Assembly (NCBI RefSeq): GCF_016598475.1
Contig: NZ_JAEMUX010000010.1
Coordinates: 113,829 to 177,828, forward strand
DNA: 64,000 nucleotides
Source of the DNA: Streptomyces adelaidensis
GTDB taxonomy: Bacteria > Actinomycetota > Actinomycetes > Streptomycetales > Streptomycetaceae
Direction of reading: 5' to 3'
Below are positions 17,507-25,942 of this stretch, in pieces (position 1 is the stretch's first letter; every line of letters begins with the position of its first letter). Under the pieces are notes generated by a model that made no database searches, was not told the origin of the DNA, and saw only the letters and a list, made by a program, of their open reading frames with translations. The position numbers and the translations under genes are program-made.

Positions 17507-18682
17507 ATGACGAACCAGACCGACCCGACCGGTAACACCCCGGACTCGGACCAGATCCGCCGGGCGCCCAAGGTTCTGCTGCACGACCACCTCGACGGGG
17601 GCCTGCGCCCCGCCACGATCGTCGAGCTCGCCCACATCTCGGGCTACACCCCCCAACTCCCCGAGGCCGACCCCGACCGGCTCGGCGTCTGGTTCCGCGA
17701 GTCCGCCGACTCCGGTTCGCTGGAGCGGTACCTGGAGACCTTCTCCCACACAGTCGGCGTCATGCAGACCCGCGACGCGCTCCTCCGCGTCGCCGCCGAG
17801 TGCGCCGAGGACCTCGCCGCGGACGGCGTCGTCTACGCCGAGGTCCGCTACGCCCCCGAGCAGCACCTGGGCGGCGGGCTCAGCCTCGAAGAGGTCGTCG
17901 AGGCCGTCAACGAGGGCTTCCGGGAGGGCGAACGGCGAGCCAGGGCCGCAGGCAACCGCATCCGTGTCGGCGCCCTGCTCACGGCCATGCGCCACGCGGC
18001 CCGCTCCCTGGAGATCGCCGAACTCGCCAACCGCTACCGCGACCTGTCGGGCGGCGGTGTCGTCGGCTTCGACATCGCGGGCGCAGAAGCCGGCTACCCG
18101 CCCACCCGGCACCTCGACGCCTTCGAGTACCTCAAGCGCGAGAACAACCACTTCACCATCCACGCCGGCGAGGCCTTCGGCCTCCCCTCCATCTGGCAGG
18201 CCCTCCAGTGGTGCGGAGCCGACCGGCTCGGCCACGGCGTACGCATCATCGACGACATCCAGGTCCAGGACGACGGCTCGGTGAAGCTCGGCCGCCTCGC
18301 CTCCTACGTCCGCGACAAGCGCATCCCGCTGGAACTCTGCCCCAGCTCCAACCTCCAGACCGGCGCCGCCCGTTCGTACGCCGAGCACCCCATCGGGCTG
18401 CTGCGGCGGCTGCACTTCCGGGTCACCGTGAACACCGACAACCGGCTGATGTCCCACACCGATATGAGTCGCGAATTCGAGCACCTTGTCGAGGCCTTCG
18501 GCTACACGCTCGACGACATGCAGTGGTTCTCGGTCAATGCTATGAAGTCAGCATTCATTCCTTTCGATGAACGACTGGCCATGATCAATGACGTGATCAA
18601 GCCCGGCTACGCCGAGTTGAAATCCGAATGGCTGTTCCGGCAGACGGCTTCCACCAGCGGTTCTGTCGACGAACAGGCCTGA
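17507..18682 (+). CDS. add: Adenosine deaminase
   Basis: This encodes 391 residues. It is a metal-dependent amidohydrolase-superfamily enzyme that converts adenosine and deoxyadenosine to (deoxy)inosine. The zinc ligands and catalytic residues are visible: [10 protein letters not shown] (first His pair), [15 protein letters not shown] (His and catalytic Glu), DRLGHGVRI (His) and [11 protein letters not shown] (Asp). ATG 17507 has no Shine-Dalgarno but follows a TATCGT box by six bases, so the mRNA is probably leaderless. The product inosine is a substrate for Pnp (33951-34775). Regulated with the other salvage genes through the palindrome at 17478. Confidence 0.95.
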   Translation: MTNQTDPTGNTPDSDQIRRAPKVLLHDHLDGGLRPATIVELAHISGYTPQLPEADPDRLGVWFRESADSGSLERYLETFSHTVGVMQTRDALLRVAAECAEDLAADGVVYAEVRYAPEQHLGGGLSLEEVVEAVNEGFREGERRARAAGNRIRVGALLTAMRHAARSLEIAELANRYRDLSGGGVVGFDIAGAEAGYPPTRHLDAFEYLKRENNHFTIHAGEAFGLPSIWQALQWCGADRLGHGVRIIDDIQVQDDGSVKLGRLASYVRDKRIPLELCPSSNLQTGAARSYAEHPIGLLRRLHFRVTVNTDNRLMSHTDMSREFEHLVEAFGYTLDDMQWFSVNAMKSAFIPFDERLAMINDVIKPGYAELKSEWLFRQTASTSGSVDEQA

Positions 18683-18814
18683 ACGGCGGTGTCGGGAAGT
18701 GGTTACGCGGAAGGTGACGCGGCCGTTTTTCGATGTTTGCCTCCGGCGGGACTTTGGTGTTTACGTTTCGGCACCGCTCACCACCCGTCAAACGCATTCA
18801 AGGACGCATTCAAC

Positions 18815-19192
18815 ATGAAGCAGTCTGCTGCCAAGACCCTCGGTGTCGCCGTCGTCGGTGCCGCCCTCGCCGCTGCGGGCGCGGGCGCCGCCAACGCCGC
18901 TCCGAGCGCACCGAGCGCCCCCGAGGCCTCCCAGGCCCTGGGCACCGTCACCCAGGCGCTGCCCGTGGAGAACGTTTCGAAGGCGCTGCCGGGCGCCCTC
19001 GGCACCGTCACCCAGGGCCAGAGCGCGCTCGGTGCCGGCCTGGAGGCCGCGCAGCCCGCCGCCAACGTCCTCGCCGAGGGGCCGGCCGCCCCCGGCGCCG
19101 GACTGCTCGGCGGCCTCCCCGTCGGCAAGACCCTCCCCGCCAAGGGCCTCGGCGTGAACGGCCTGCCGCTCGGCGGTGGCGTCGGCGCCTGA
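18815..19192 (+). CDS. Small secreted Ala/Gly/Pro-rich protein
   Basis: This encodes 125 residues from ATG 18815 with AAGGA at 18800-18804. A Sec signal peptide (MKQSAAKTLGVAVVGAALAA, cleavage near ANA-AP) leads to a low-complexity chain containing two LGTV-TQ repeats (QALGTVTQALP, GALGTVTQGQS). No catalytic motif or sortase signal is present. I do not recognise a function. A perfect hairpin follows. A similar small secreted protein is at 25500-25910. Confidence 0.8.
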   Translation: MKQSAAKTLGVAVVGAALAAAGAGAANAAPSAPSAPEASQALGTVTQALPVENVSKALPGALGTVTQGQSALGAGLEAAQPAANVLAEGPAAPGAGLLGGLPVGKTLPAKGLGVNGLPLGGGVGA

Positions 19193-19221
19193 ACCGGACG
19201 GCTCCGCCCGTACGGACCTGG

Positions 19222-19255
19222 ATGGGGCGCACCCCTGCGGAGGGGTGCGCCCCAT
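19222..19255. terminator. Bidirectional hairpin terminator
   Basis: ATGGGGCGCACCCCT and AGGGGTGCGCCCCAT form a perfect 15-bp stem with a GCGG loop, between convergent genes (small secreted protein and pspC). Confidence 0.85.
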
Positions 19256-19298
19256 CGGCGTACGCGACGACCGGTCGTACGGCCGGTACCACGGCCGA

Positions 19299-19350
19299 TC
19301 GTGCCGTCGAACGTGCCGTCGGTCGTGCCGTCGGTCGTGCCGTCGGTCCG
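19299..19350. repeat. 12-bp tandem repeats
   Basis: About four copies of CGTGCCGTCGGT (the first diverged as CGTGCCGTCGAA) lie just downstream of the pspC stop codon in non-coding sequence. Confidence 0.75.
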
Positions 19351-19358
19351 GGCGCGTG

Positions 19359-19559
19359 TCACCAAGCCGTGCGGGCCTTGTCCTCCGAGGGGAACAGGAT
19401 CCAAAGGGCTATGTAGAGCAGGAACTGCGGGCCCGGCAGCAGACACGACACCAGGAAGATCACGCGCATCGTGGTCGCGGAGGTGCCGAAGCGCCGCGCC
19501 AGCGCTGCGCACACTCCGCCGATCATCCGGCCTTCGCTGGGGCGGGCAAGGCGGCTCAT
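19359..19559 (-). CDS. PspC-domain small membrane protein
   Basis: This encodes 66 residues. The full PspC core is visible: RMIGGVCAALARRFG, then TTMRVIFLVSCLLPG and FLLYIALWILFPSED, giving one or two membrane segments. PspC proteins sense envelope stress; in actinobacteria single-domain copies like this are common and of unknown partner. ATG 19559 is preceded by AGGAG (minus strand), seven bases away. Confidence 0.88.
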   Translation of the reverse strand: MSRLARPSEGRMIGGVCAALARRFGTSATTMRVIFLVSCLLPGPQFLLYIALWILFPSEDKARTAW

Positions 19560-19658
19560 GGGGACTCCTTCGTCGGCGTGGGGCGGGGCCTTCCCTTGGC
19601 CGCCGCGCTCATTTCCACACCTTCGACGCTACGGTGACGAAGCGGACGAAGCGTCCCT

Positions 19659-20213
19659 CTATGGAGCCATCCCGACCCTGGGAATCGTCGGGGTCCGACC
19701 CTGAGACAGTTCCTCGGGGCGCAGACCCGCCGCCCGCACCCGGGTCTCCGCCCTGCGCCGCAGCACCGACCTGACCAACGGCACGACCGCGAGATGCGCG
19801 AGGCCCACGCCGACCGTGTTCAGCAGGATCGAGTCGATGTCGACCACCTGACCGGGCACCCCGGTCTGCAACAGCTCGATGGCCAGCGACAGCAGCGCCC
19901 CGGCCGCGACCGAACGGGCCAGCGAGGCCAGCGGCGACCCGGCCAGCCTGCCGTGCACCATCGGCAGCAGTACGCCCAGCGGCGCCAGCAGCGCGAGCCC
20001 CGCACCGATCCGGTGAGCCGCCTCCGGCCACCCCAGGGCCAGATCCGCTCTGATCCCCGCGAACGGCCGCAGATTCGCGGGACTCATCCAGGTGACATCC
20101 AATGGACGCAGCGTGATCCAGGCAACGACCGCGAGATGTACGGCGAGGAGGACACCCCCCGCCGCACGGACACGGATCCCGGCGCTACCGCCGTTCGTAC
20201 CTTGACGCTGCAC
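19659..20213 (-). CDS. VanZ-family membrane protein
   Basis: This encodes 184 residues from GTG 20213 (TTG 20222 is possible). It has four hydrophobic helices with the VanZ pattern: LAVVAWITLRPLD, AAHRIGAGLALLAPLGVLLP, LLSLAIELLQTGVPGQVVDIDSILLNTVG. VanZ proteins confer low-level teicoplanin resistance in enterococci, but Streptomyces chromosomal homologues have no assigned role. No van genes are nearby. Confidence 0.88.
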   Translation of the reverse strand: MQRQGTNGGSAGIRVRAAGGVLLAVHLAVVAWITLRPLDVTWMSPANLRPFAGIRADLALGWPEAAHRIGAGLALLAPLGVLLPMVHGRLAGSPLASLARSVAAGALLSLAIELLQTGVPGQVVDIDSILLNTVGVGLAHLAVVPLVRSVLRRRAETRVRAAGLRPEELSQGRTPTIPRVGMAP

Positions 20214-20280
20214 GCCCCCCAAGACGCGAGCCCCGACACAATCGGTTCCGCTCTCCCTTTTTTGGGCGCGGTTCGCCTCC

Positions 20281-20366
20281 GGGGCGCTTGTGCCGGTGTC
20301 GAGACGGCGATCGTGCTCGACCCTTCGGGCCTCCGCGCGTTCGCCGTCTCGACACCGGCGCGCCCC
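20281..20366. repeat. Long imperfect palindrome
   Basis: A perfect 19-bp inverted repeat (20292-20310 and 20341-20359) is extended by GGGGCGC/GCGCCCC arms (20281-20287, 20360-20366) beyond a four-base bulge. The 30-base centre is not paired. It lies between two minus-strand genes and is a candidate terminator for the AfsQ lipoprotein operon. Confidence 0.85.
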
Positions 20367-20436
20367 TTCGGCTCACTCGCCTGCTCTTCCGGGGTTGCCC
20401 AGGCAATGGGGCGCCGGATCGGGTGGTGCTCCTGCT

Positions 20437-21114
20437 TCAGGAGCCCTCGACCTCTGTCGACGGGGGTGTGCTCGTGCCGGGGGAGGACTGGACGTCCGGG
20501 GTGCACTCGTAGCGGCGCAGGGTGGCGGCGCTCGTGCCGCCCAGGACCACCGAGCCGTTGTCGCCGGCGGCCGCCGAGTCGGCGAAGGTGCAGACGATCT
20601 GGGCGAGGGCGTACTTGGGGAGGGCGTCGGGGGCCGTGGACAGGCGGAGGGCGTCCTCGGGGTCGCCGGGGCGGGGCCCGGTCACCGTCAGGCCGGACGG
20701 TACCGCGGTGTCGTAGCCGGCCTCGTCCTCGACGTCGGACGGGTTCCCGGCCAGGGCGTCCAGGAGGCCCTGTGCCACCACGACGCGCCGCCGCGGCTCC
20801 TCGGTGCCCTCGGCCACCTCCACCGAGCGGTTCACCCGCACAAGCGCTCCTGAGCAGAGCAGGAACACCTCGACGGGAACGCCGGACGGGGTGGCCTGGG
20901 TCGCGATGTCCGACACCGACAACTCGCAGGGGACCATCGAGGGCGCGGGACCGAAGTCCGTCGGCACCTGCGTGGCCCGGATGCCGCAGCCGGCGAGCAG
21001 CCCGGCCAGCACCCCGGTCGCCGCCAGGACCCGTACACCCCGCCCGCCCGGCAGTGCTCGCTCGCCCCGCGGCGCGCGGCCGTCCCGTGTTCGTATGTCT
21101 CGTCGTATCGTCAC
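20437..21114 (-). CDS. Lipoprotein of the afsQ operon (GerMN-like)
   Basis: This encodes 225 residues from GTG 21114, overlapping the afsQ2 stop by four bases. An N-terminal basic stretch, hydrophobic core GVRVLAATGVLAGLLAGC and lipobox LAGC with Cys43 mark a lipoprotein. The extracellular domain (VEVFLLCSGALVRVNRS, then VVVAQGLLDALAGNPSD) resembles the GerMN fold seen in LpqB-type proteins. Translational coupling to afsQ2 suggests a role in signal sensing or dampening, as CseA does for another Streptomyces two-component system; that is analogy only. Confidence 0.8.
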   Translation of the reverse strand: MTIRRDIRTRDGRAPRGERALPGGRGVRVLAATGVLAGLLAGCGIRATQVPTDFGPAPSMVPCELSVSDIATQATPSGVPVEVFLLCSGALVRVNRSVEVAEGTEEPRRRVVVAQGLLDALAGNPSDVEDEAGYDTAVPSGLTVTGPRPGDPEDALRLSTAPDALPKYALAQIVCTFADSAAAGDNGSVVLGGTSAATLRRYECTPDVQSSPGTSTPPSTEVEGS

Positions 21115-22703
21115 TGGCCGTCCCCCTCGGTGCCCTGCGGGCCGTCGGTGTCCTCGTCGTCGGCCCGCTCCTCCTCGATCAGTGAGGCGGCGTCGCGGGG
21201 CAGGCGGAGGGTGAACACCGCACCGCCCTTCGGGGCGTTGGCGGCGCTGATCCGACCGCCGTGGATGTGGGCGTTCTCCAGGGCGATGGACAGGCCGAGG
21301 CCGCTGCCCTCGGAGCGCGGGCGGGAGGCGCTCGCCTTGTAGAAGCGGTCGAAGACATGCGGGAGGACGTCCTCGGGGATACCCGGGCCGTGGTCCTGGA
21401 CCTCGATCAGCAGGTCCTCGCCCTCCTCGCGCACCGACACCCGCACCGGCGAACCGCCGTGCTTGAGCGCGTTGCCGATCAGGTTGGCCATGATCACGTC
21501 CAGGCGGCGCGGGTCGAGGTTGGCCATGAGGCCGCGCTCGGCGTCCAGGTCCACCGCGTCCAGCCACGCGCGGGCGTCGATGCAGGCGGTGATCTGGTCG
21601 GCGATGTCCACGTTGTCGAGCACCAGTCGGGCCGTGCCCGCGTCGAAGCGGGTGACCTCCATCAGGTTCTCGACCAGGTTGTTGAGGCGGCGCGTCTCGC
21701 TGACGACGAGCCGAACGGCCGGTTCGATCATGGGGTCGAGGCTGCCCGTGTCGGCGTCCAGCTCCTCCTCCAGCACCTCCGTGACGGCGGTGATCGCCGT
21801 CAGCGGCGTACGGAGCTCATGGGACATGTCGGCGACGAAGCGGCGGGACGCCTCCTCGCGGGCGCTCATGTCGTCGACCTTCTTCTCCAGGGACTCCGCC
21901 GCCAAATTGAACGTCCGGGAGAGATCGGCCAGTTCGTCCGTGCCGGAGACGCGCAGCCGGGTGTCGAGCTTGCCCTCGCCCAGGCGCCGGGCCGCCACCC
22001 CGAGGCGCTGCACCGGCTTCAGCACGGTCGTCGCGGCGGCCTGCGCGAGCAGCGCCGAGCCGATCAGCGCGAGACCCGTCGCGATACCGAGCGACCAGGC
22101 GAGCGAGTTGAGGTCCTTCGCCTCCGGCTCCAGCGACTTGCGCATGTAGCCCGTCGGGCCGCCGCCGATCATCTTCGCGCCGCCCACCAGGTAGGGGGTG
22201 TCGCCGTCGATGATCCGCTGCCAGTACAGGTGGTACGCGTGCTGGTTGCCGGAGGTGAGCTTCTGCCGCTTGTTGACGGCCTTCTGGAGGGACTCGGGCA
22301 CGTCCTCCAGGGCGAAGCCGTTCAGCGAGCTGTCGGTCGACGCGCCGTACAGCGTGCCGCCGTCGGCGTCCTCGGCGATGAGCAGCACGCTGAAGCGCTG
22401 GCCGCCGTCGGCCATCTGCCGGGCCGTGACGCGCAGTTGGTCCTGCGTCGGGTTCGGGCGCAGGGTGCTCGCGTGGCTCTGCATCTCCCGCTCGAAGTCG
22501 TCGAGCGCCGCGTCCTGCGCGCGCGTCAGAACGGCCTCGCGGTTGAGCCAGTACGCGATCCCGGACGCCGACACGGCGGCGGTGAGCGCCACCAGCCCGA
22601 AGACGACGACCAGACGCAGCCGCAGACTGGTGAAACGGATCCGGGACTGCACTTTCCTACGAGCCGCGGACCAGCCGCGGATCCCCCCTCGAGCCTTCGT
22701 CAC
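21111..22703 (-). CDS. afsQ2: Sensor histidine kinase AfsQ2
   Basis: This encodes 530 residues. A first helix (LRLVVVFGLVALTAAVSASG) and a second at about 204-224 flank a 150-residue extracellular sensor. HAMP is at about 225-280; the phosphoacceptor box FVADMSHELRTPLTA has His295. The ATP-binding domain has N-box NLIGNALKHGG and DHGPGIPE, FDRFYKA, GSGLGLSIA. It is the partner of AfsQ1, which activates antibiotic production and sigQ under nitrogen-related conditions in S. coelicolor. Identification rests on sequence resemblance and the afsQ1-afsQ2-lipoprotein/sigQ arrangement. Confidence 0.92.
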   Translation of the reverse strand: MTKARGGIRGWSAARRKVQSRIRFTSLRLRLVVVFGLVALTAAVSASGIAYWLNREAVLTRAQDAALDDFEREMQSHASTLRPNPTQDQLRVTARQMADGGQRFSVLLIAEDADGGTLYGASTDSSLNGFALEDVPESLQKAVNKRQKLTSGNQHAYHLYWQRIIDGDTPYLVGGAKMIGGGPTGYMRKSLEPEAKDLNSLAWSLGIATGLALIGSALLAQAAATTVLKPVQRLGVAARRLGEGKLDTRLRVSGTDELADLSRTFNLAAESLEKKVDDMSAREEASRRFVADMSHELRTPLTAITAVTEVLEEELDADTGSLDPMIEPAVRLVVSETRRLNNLVENLMEVTRFDAGTARLVLDNVDIADQITACIDARAWLDAVDLDAERGLMANLDPRRLDVIMANLIGNALKHGGSPVRVSVREEGEDLLIEVQDHGPGIPEDVLPHVFDRFYKASASRPRSEGSGLGLSIALENAHIHGGRISAANAPKGGAVFTLRLPRDAASLIEEERADDEDTDGPQGTEGDGQ

Positions 22704-22767
22704 AGTGTCCGACCGCTACCTTCTCCGCTGCCTTCTCCGTCGCCTTCGCCGCCCGCGTGTGCCTCGC

Positions 22768-23445
22768 TCACGAAGGGACGTCCAGCCGGTACCCCACGCC
22801 GCGCACGGTACGGATCAGGGTCGGCGACGACGGTACGTCCTCGACCTTGGCGCGCAGCCGCTGCACGCACGCGTCCACCAGCCGGGAGTCGCCGAGGTAG
22901 TCGTGCTCCCAGACCAGACGCAGCAGCTGTTGCCGGGACAGGGCCTGGCCGGGGCGCCGGCTCAGCTCCAGGAGCAGCCGCAGCTCGGTGGGCGTCAGCT
23001 GGAGGTCCTCGCCGTTCTTCGTCACGGTCATCGCCGCACGGTCGATCACCAGACTGCCGTAGGTCGCCGCGTCGTTGGCCTCGCGCTCGCCGCGCCGCAG
23101 GACCGCGCGGATACGGGCGTCCAGCACGCGCCCCTGTACGGGCTTGACCACATAGTCGTCGGCCCCGGACTCCAGGCCCACGACGACGTCGATGTCGTCG
23201 CTGCGCGCGGTCAGCAGGATGATCGGCAGCTGGTCGGTGCGCCGGATGCGCCGGCACACCTCGAAGCCGTCGATGCCAGGCAGCATCACATCCAAAACGA
23301 TCAAATCCGGCCGCTGTTCGCGCAGCAGCTTGAGACCATCCTCGCCGGTGGCGGCGGTGGCGACACGGTGCCCCTGGCGCGTCAGTGAGAGCTCCAGGGC
23401 CGTGCGGATGGCGTCGTCGTCCTCGATCAGCAACAGGGAAGGCAC
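22768..23445 (-). CDS. afsQ1: Response regulator AfsQ1
   Basis: This encodes 225 residues from GTG 23445, the known AfsQ1 length. The receiver domain starts PSLLLIEDDDAIRTALELS with acidic pocket Asp9/Asp10; phosphoacceptor Asp52 lies in DLIVLDVMLPG, Thr and Lys in ILLTARSDD and YVVKPVQ. The OmpR-type winged helix is at about 125-222 (LTPTELRLLLELSRRPGQAL, DSRLVDACVQRLRAKVED, IRTVRGVGYRL). It binds GTNAC-N6-GTNAC sites, one of which lies in the divergent region toward sigQ. Longer upstream frames lack signal and were discarded. Confidence 0.95.
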   Translation of the reverse strand: MPSLLLIEDDDAIRTALELSLTRQGHRVATAATGEDGLKLLREQRPDLIVLDVMLPGIDGFEVCRRIRRTDQLPIILLTARSDDIDVVVGLESGADDYVVKPVQGRVLDARIRAVLRRGEREANDAATYGSLVIDRAAMTVTKNGEDLQLTPTELRLLLELSRRPGQALSRQQLLRLVWEHDYLGDSRLVDACVQRLRAKVEDVPSSPTLIRTVRGVGYRLDVPS

Positions 23446-23585
23446 GGGCTCATTCTGGCCCATGGCATGGCGCCGAATCGACCGTTGGAGCGCTCCCACC
23501 CATCACCCGCACAGGATCGTGCCGATCGCGTAGCCGTACGACTCTTCTCTGTGATCAACCTGTGCCCCGACTGGGCCCGTCCCCT

Positions 23586-23601
23586 GTGACAGGTCTGTGA
23601 C
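23586..23601. promoter_or_regulatory. AfsQ1 binding site
   Basis: GTGAC-AGGTCT-GTGAC exactly fits the published AfsQ1 pattern GTNAC-N6-GTNAC (recalled). It lies 84 bases before the sigQ start, in the afsQ1-sigQ divergent region. Confidence 0.85.
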
Positions 23602-23684
23602 AGTCGGCGGACACGGCCATGAAGGTGAACGGGCAATCTTCTCGGCACAGGCAAGAACCGGAACTCCACGACGGGGGGCGCGAG

Positions 23685-24488
23685 ATGAACACGCTGCACG
23701 GCAACAGCACTGGCGCAGTTGTCACGCGTCTCCATGACGTCATCCGGAGCACGGAGAAGTCCGGTGCCGATGGGGGTCCCTCCCGCGCGAGCGCAGCCGA
23801 GCGTGGGGGAGGGCGGGGGTGCGCTCGCGGCACCGGGCGTCAGCACACCACGTACATGTCGGTGGTTGACGCACATGTGGGGGGAAGCAACACGGGGGTC
23901 GCCCACGGGGGATCGGGGGCAACGGGGACCGCGTACGGGGAGGGCACGGGGGAACGCCGGTCTGTGTCGGAGGCGGAGTTCACCGCCTACGTCCAGGAGC
24001 GTCGTGCCTCCCTGTACGCAACCGCCTACCACCTGACCGGTGACCGCTTCGAGGCCGAGGACCTGCTGCAGAGCGCGCTGTTCTCGACCTACCGGGCCTG
24101 GGAGCGGATCAGTGACAAGGCCGCGGTCGGGGGCTACCTCCGCCGCACCATGACCAACCTGCACATCAGCGCGTGGCGCCGCCGCAAGCTGAACGAGTAC
24201 CCGACCGAGGAGCTGCCGGAGACGGCCGGCGACACGGACGCGATGCGCGGCACCGAGCTGCGCGCCGTCCTGTGGCAGGCGCTCGCCCGGCTCCCCGAAC
24301 TCCAGCGGACGATGCTGGTCCTGCGTTACTACGAGGGCCGCACCGACCCGGAGATCGCGGAGATCCTCGACATCAGTGTCGGCACGGTGAAGTCCAGCAT
24401 CTGGCGGTCGCTCCGCCGGCTGCGCGAGGACGAGGTCCTCAGCTTCGGCCGTGACGAGGAGGAGTCCTTCGGGGAGCTTGTCGCCTGA
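23685..24488 (+). CDS. sigQ: ECF sigma factor SigQ
   Basis: This encodes 267 residues from ATG 23685, six bases after a G-run; ATG 23619 is in frame but has no signal. Region 2 is at about 105-165 (YHLTGDRFEAEDLLQSALF, YLRRTMTNLHISAWRRRK). Region 4 is at about 195-250 (LARLPELQRTMLVLRYYEG, ILDISVGTVKSSIWRSLRR). It belongs to the SigE-like group in which sigma activity antagonises antibiotic production in S. coelicolor. The first 100 residues are poorly conserved, Gly-rich, and include a copy of a dispersed repeat at residues 29-43. It is divergent from afsQ1. Confidence 0.92.
   Translation: MNTLHGNSTGAVVTRLHDVIRSTEKSGADGGPSRASAAERGGGRGCARGTGRQHTTYMSVVDAHVGGSNTGVAHGGSGATGTAYGEGTGERRSVSEAEFTAYVQERRASLYATAYHLTGDRFEAEDLLQSALFSTYRAWERISDKAAVGGYLRRTMTNLHISAWRRRKLNEYPTEELPETAGDTDAMRGTELRAVLWQALARLPELQRTMLVLRYYEGRTDPEIAEILDISVGTVKSSIWRSLRRLREDEVLSFGRDEEESFGELVA
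23771..23813. repeat. Dispersed repeat, family A, inside sigQ
   Basis: TGGGGGTCCCTCCCGCGCGA...GCCGAGCGTGGGGGAGGG, a copy of the Streptomyces element found inverted at 35747-35786 and 46400-46433. It is read in frame as Asp-Gly-Gly-Pro-Ser...Glu-Arg-Gly-Gly-Gly. Confidence 0.8.
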
Positions 24489-24624
24489 AGGTCTGTGGGG
24501 GGAGTAGGTAAGCGGGGGGAACACGGGGGAGCGGAAAGGTCGCGGTGGCGCTGGGGAGCGCCGTCGCGGCACCGGGGGAAAACTGTCGGGGGCCACGGGG
24601 GACCGCGACGGGGGAACACGGGGG
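24489..24624 (+). other. G-run-rich sequence after sigQ
   Basis: About nine GGGGG runs spaced by 8-20 bases, many as ACGGGGGA. The sigQ 5' coding part (23870-23960) has the same texture. No gene. It could form G-quadruplexes in DNA or RNA. Confidence 0.6.
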
Positions 24625-24667
24625 AAGCGGGACTGGAGGGCCGGGGGGTCCGTCCAGTCCCGCTTTT
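24625..24667 (+). terminator. Rho-independent terminator after sigQ
   Basis: AAGCGGGACTGGA (24625-24637) pairs perfectly with TCCAGTCCCGCTT (24653-24665); TTTT follows. Confidence 0.88.
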
Positions 24668-24729
24668 GTCTGTGCCCGGACTCGTACGGTTGCGTCGGTA
24701 CGGTTGCCTCCGCACGCGTACGGCGTTCT

Positions 24730-25359
24730 TTACGCCGTCGCCTTCGCGCAGTGGCCCGCGGCGGCTGCCGCCAGGCGGCCAAGGGCCTCGTCCTTGTCGC
24801 ACGGGTGGGCGCCCAACTCCGTCTGACGGGCCACGATCGAGCGTTCCAGGCGCATCAGCCGCCAGCCGCGCCGCAGCAGGAAGGGCACCGACTTGCGGGC
24901 CTCCTTCAGATCGCGCAGGAAGCGGCGGCGGAACGTCCTGACCGGGCCGCGGGTCAGGCACAGCGCGTCGGCGAGGACCCCGAGTTCACGGCAGCGCCCG
25001 ACGATCTCGGCGGCGAAGATGCCCTCCGCGACGAACACCGGGGTCCGCTCGATGGACAGGGCCTCCGCGCCGGTGCGGGCGCTGAGGGAGATGTCGTACG
25101 TCGGCACGGTCGTACGGCCCGTACGGCACAGCTCCTCGATCGAGGCGACGGCGGTGTCCGCGTCCCACGACAGCGGATGGTCCCAGTCGATGTCCGTGCT
25201 GCCCTCCACCTGCGGCAGCGTCGGATCGAGGCCCTCCTTGTAGAAGTCGTCGAGCCGCAGCACGGGCAGGCCGGAGCGGGCGGCGAGGAGGGATTTGCCT
25301 GAGCCGGAGGGACCGGACAGCAGGACGACCCGGGTCGGTATCGGGGGATGCGAACTCAC
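24730..25359 (-). CDS. Uridine kinase-like ATP-binding protein
   Basis: This encodes 209 residues from GTG 25359. It is a P-loop kinase: VVLLSGPSGSGKSLLA (Walker A), LRLDDFYKEGLDP (substrate-binding Asp), DWDHPLSWD, and FVAEGIFAAEIV. This is the uridine kinase/phosphoribulokinase superfamily, expected to phosphorylate a nucleoside at the expense of ATP in the cytoplasm. It fits the salvage theme of the region but lacks the palindrome operator. Substrate is not proven; PGAP-type names for such proteins are often simply ATP-binding protein. Confidence 0.8.
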   Translation of the reverse strand: MSSHPPIPTRVVLLSGPSGSGKSLLAARSGLPVLRLDDFYKEGLDPTLPQVEGSTDIDWDHPLSWDADTAVASIEELCRTGRTTVPTYDISLSARTGAEALSIERTPVFVAEGIFAAEIVGRCRELGVLADALCLTRGPVRTFRRRFLRDLKEARKSVPFLLRRGWRLMRLERSIVARQTELGAHPCDKDEALGRLAAAAAGHCAKATA

Positions 25360-25499
25360 GAGAGTCCAGTGTGAGGCATCGCGCCGCTCTCGCCGAGTCG
25401 GCGGGTCGCCCTTGGAGCGCACATCACACCTCAACTACCGTATGTGTCTCCATGATTACTTTCCGCAGCAGGATTGAGCAGGAGAAGGTGGCACCGCTG

Positions 25500-25910
25500 A
25501 TGGCTCGACCCACGGCTCCCCAGAACTCCACCGCCCGGCGCGCGTTGCTGGCCGTCACCACCGCGGGGGTCGCACTCGGCACGGGCGCCGGTACCGCCGC
25601 GGCGGGGGACGGCGCCGCCCCGGTCGTCGACGTGACGCGCACCCGGCCCACGTCGTTGGGCAAGGTCGACCCGCAGGCCGGCCTGCAGACCGTGACCGGC
25701 ACAGTCGGGTACGTCACCGGGCCGGTCGCGGGCCTCAAGCCCAACCCGCTCGCGGGCACCGGGGTCGATCCTCTCGACAACGGGGTGGGCACACAGTTCG
25801 CCGACTTCAAGCCGCTGAAGTCGACGGCTCTGACGGGGCCGGTGGCGCAGGCGCCGTCGATCGGGAGCATTCCGGTGGCGGGGCCGGTGGTGGGCGGACT
25901 GAAGGGGTGA
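25500..25910 (+). CDS. Small secreted protein
   Basis: This encodes 136 residues from ATG 25500, preceded by GAAGGTGG. The N-terminus ARRALLAVTTAGVALGTGAG ends at a likely signal-peptidase site AAAG. The mature chain is rich in Gly, Pro, Thr and Val with recurring VTGPVAG/LTGPVAQ/VAGPVVGG phrases. It has no recognised domain. Resembles in style the secreted protein at 18815-19192. Confidence 0.75.
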   Translation: MARPTAPQNSTARRALLAVTTAGVALGTGAGTAAAGDGAAPVVDVTRTRPTSLGKVDPQAGLQTVTGTVGYVTGPVAGLKPNPLAGTGVDPLDNGVGTQFADFKPLKSTALTGPVAQAPSIGSIPVAGPVVGGLKG

Positions 25911-25942
25911 GGGCGCCCCGGGTGGGGGCGCTCCTCGGCTCG

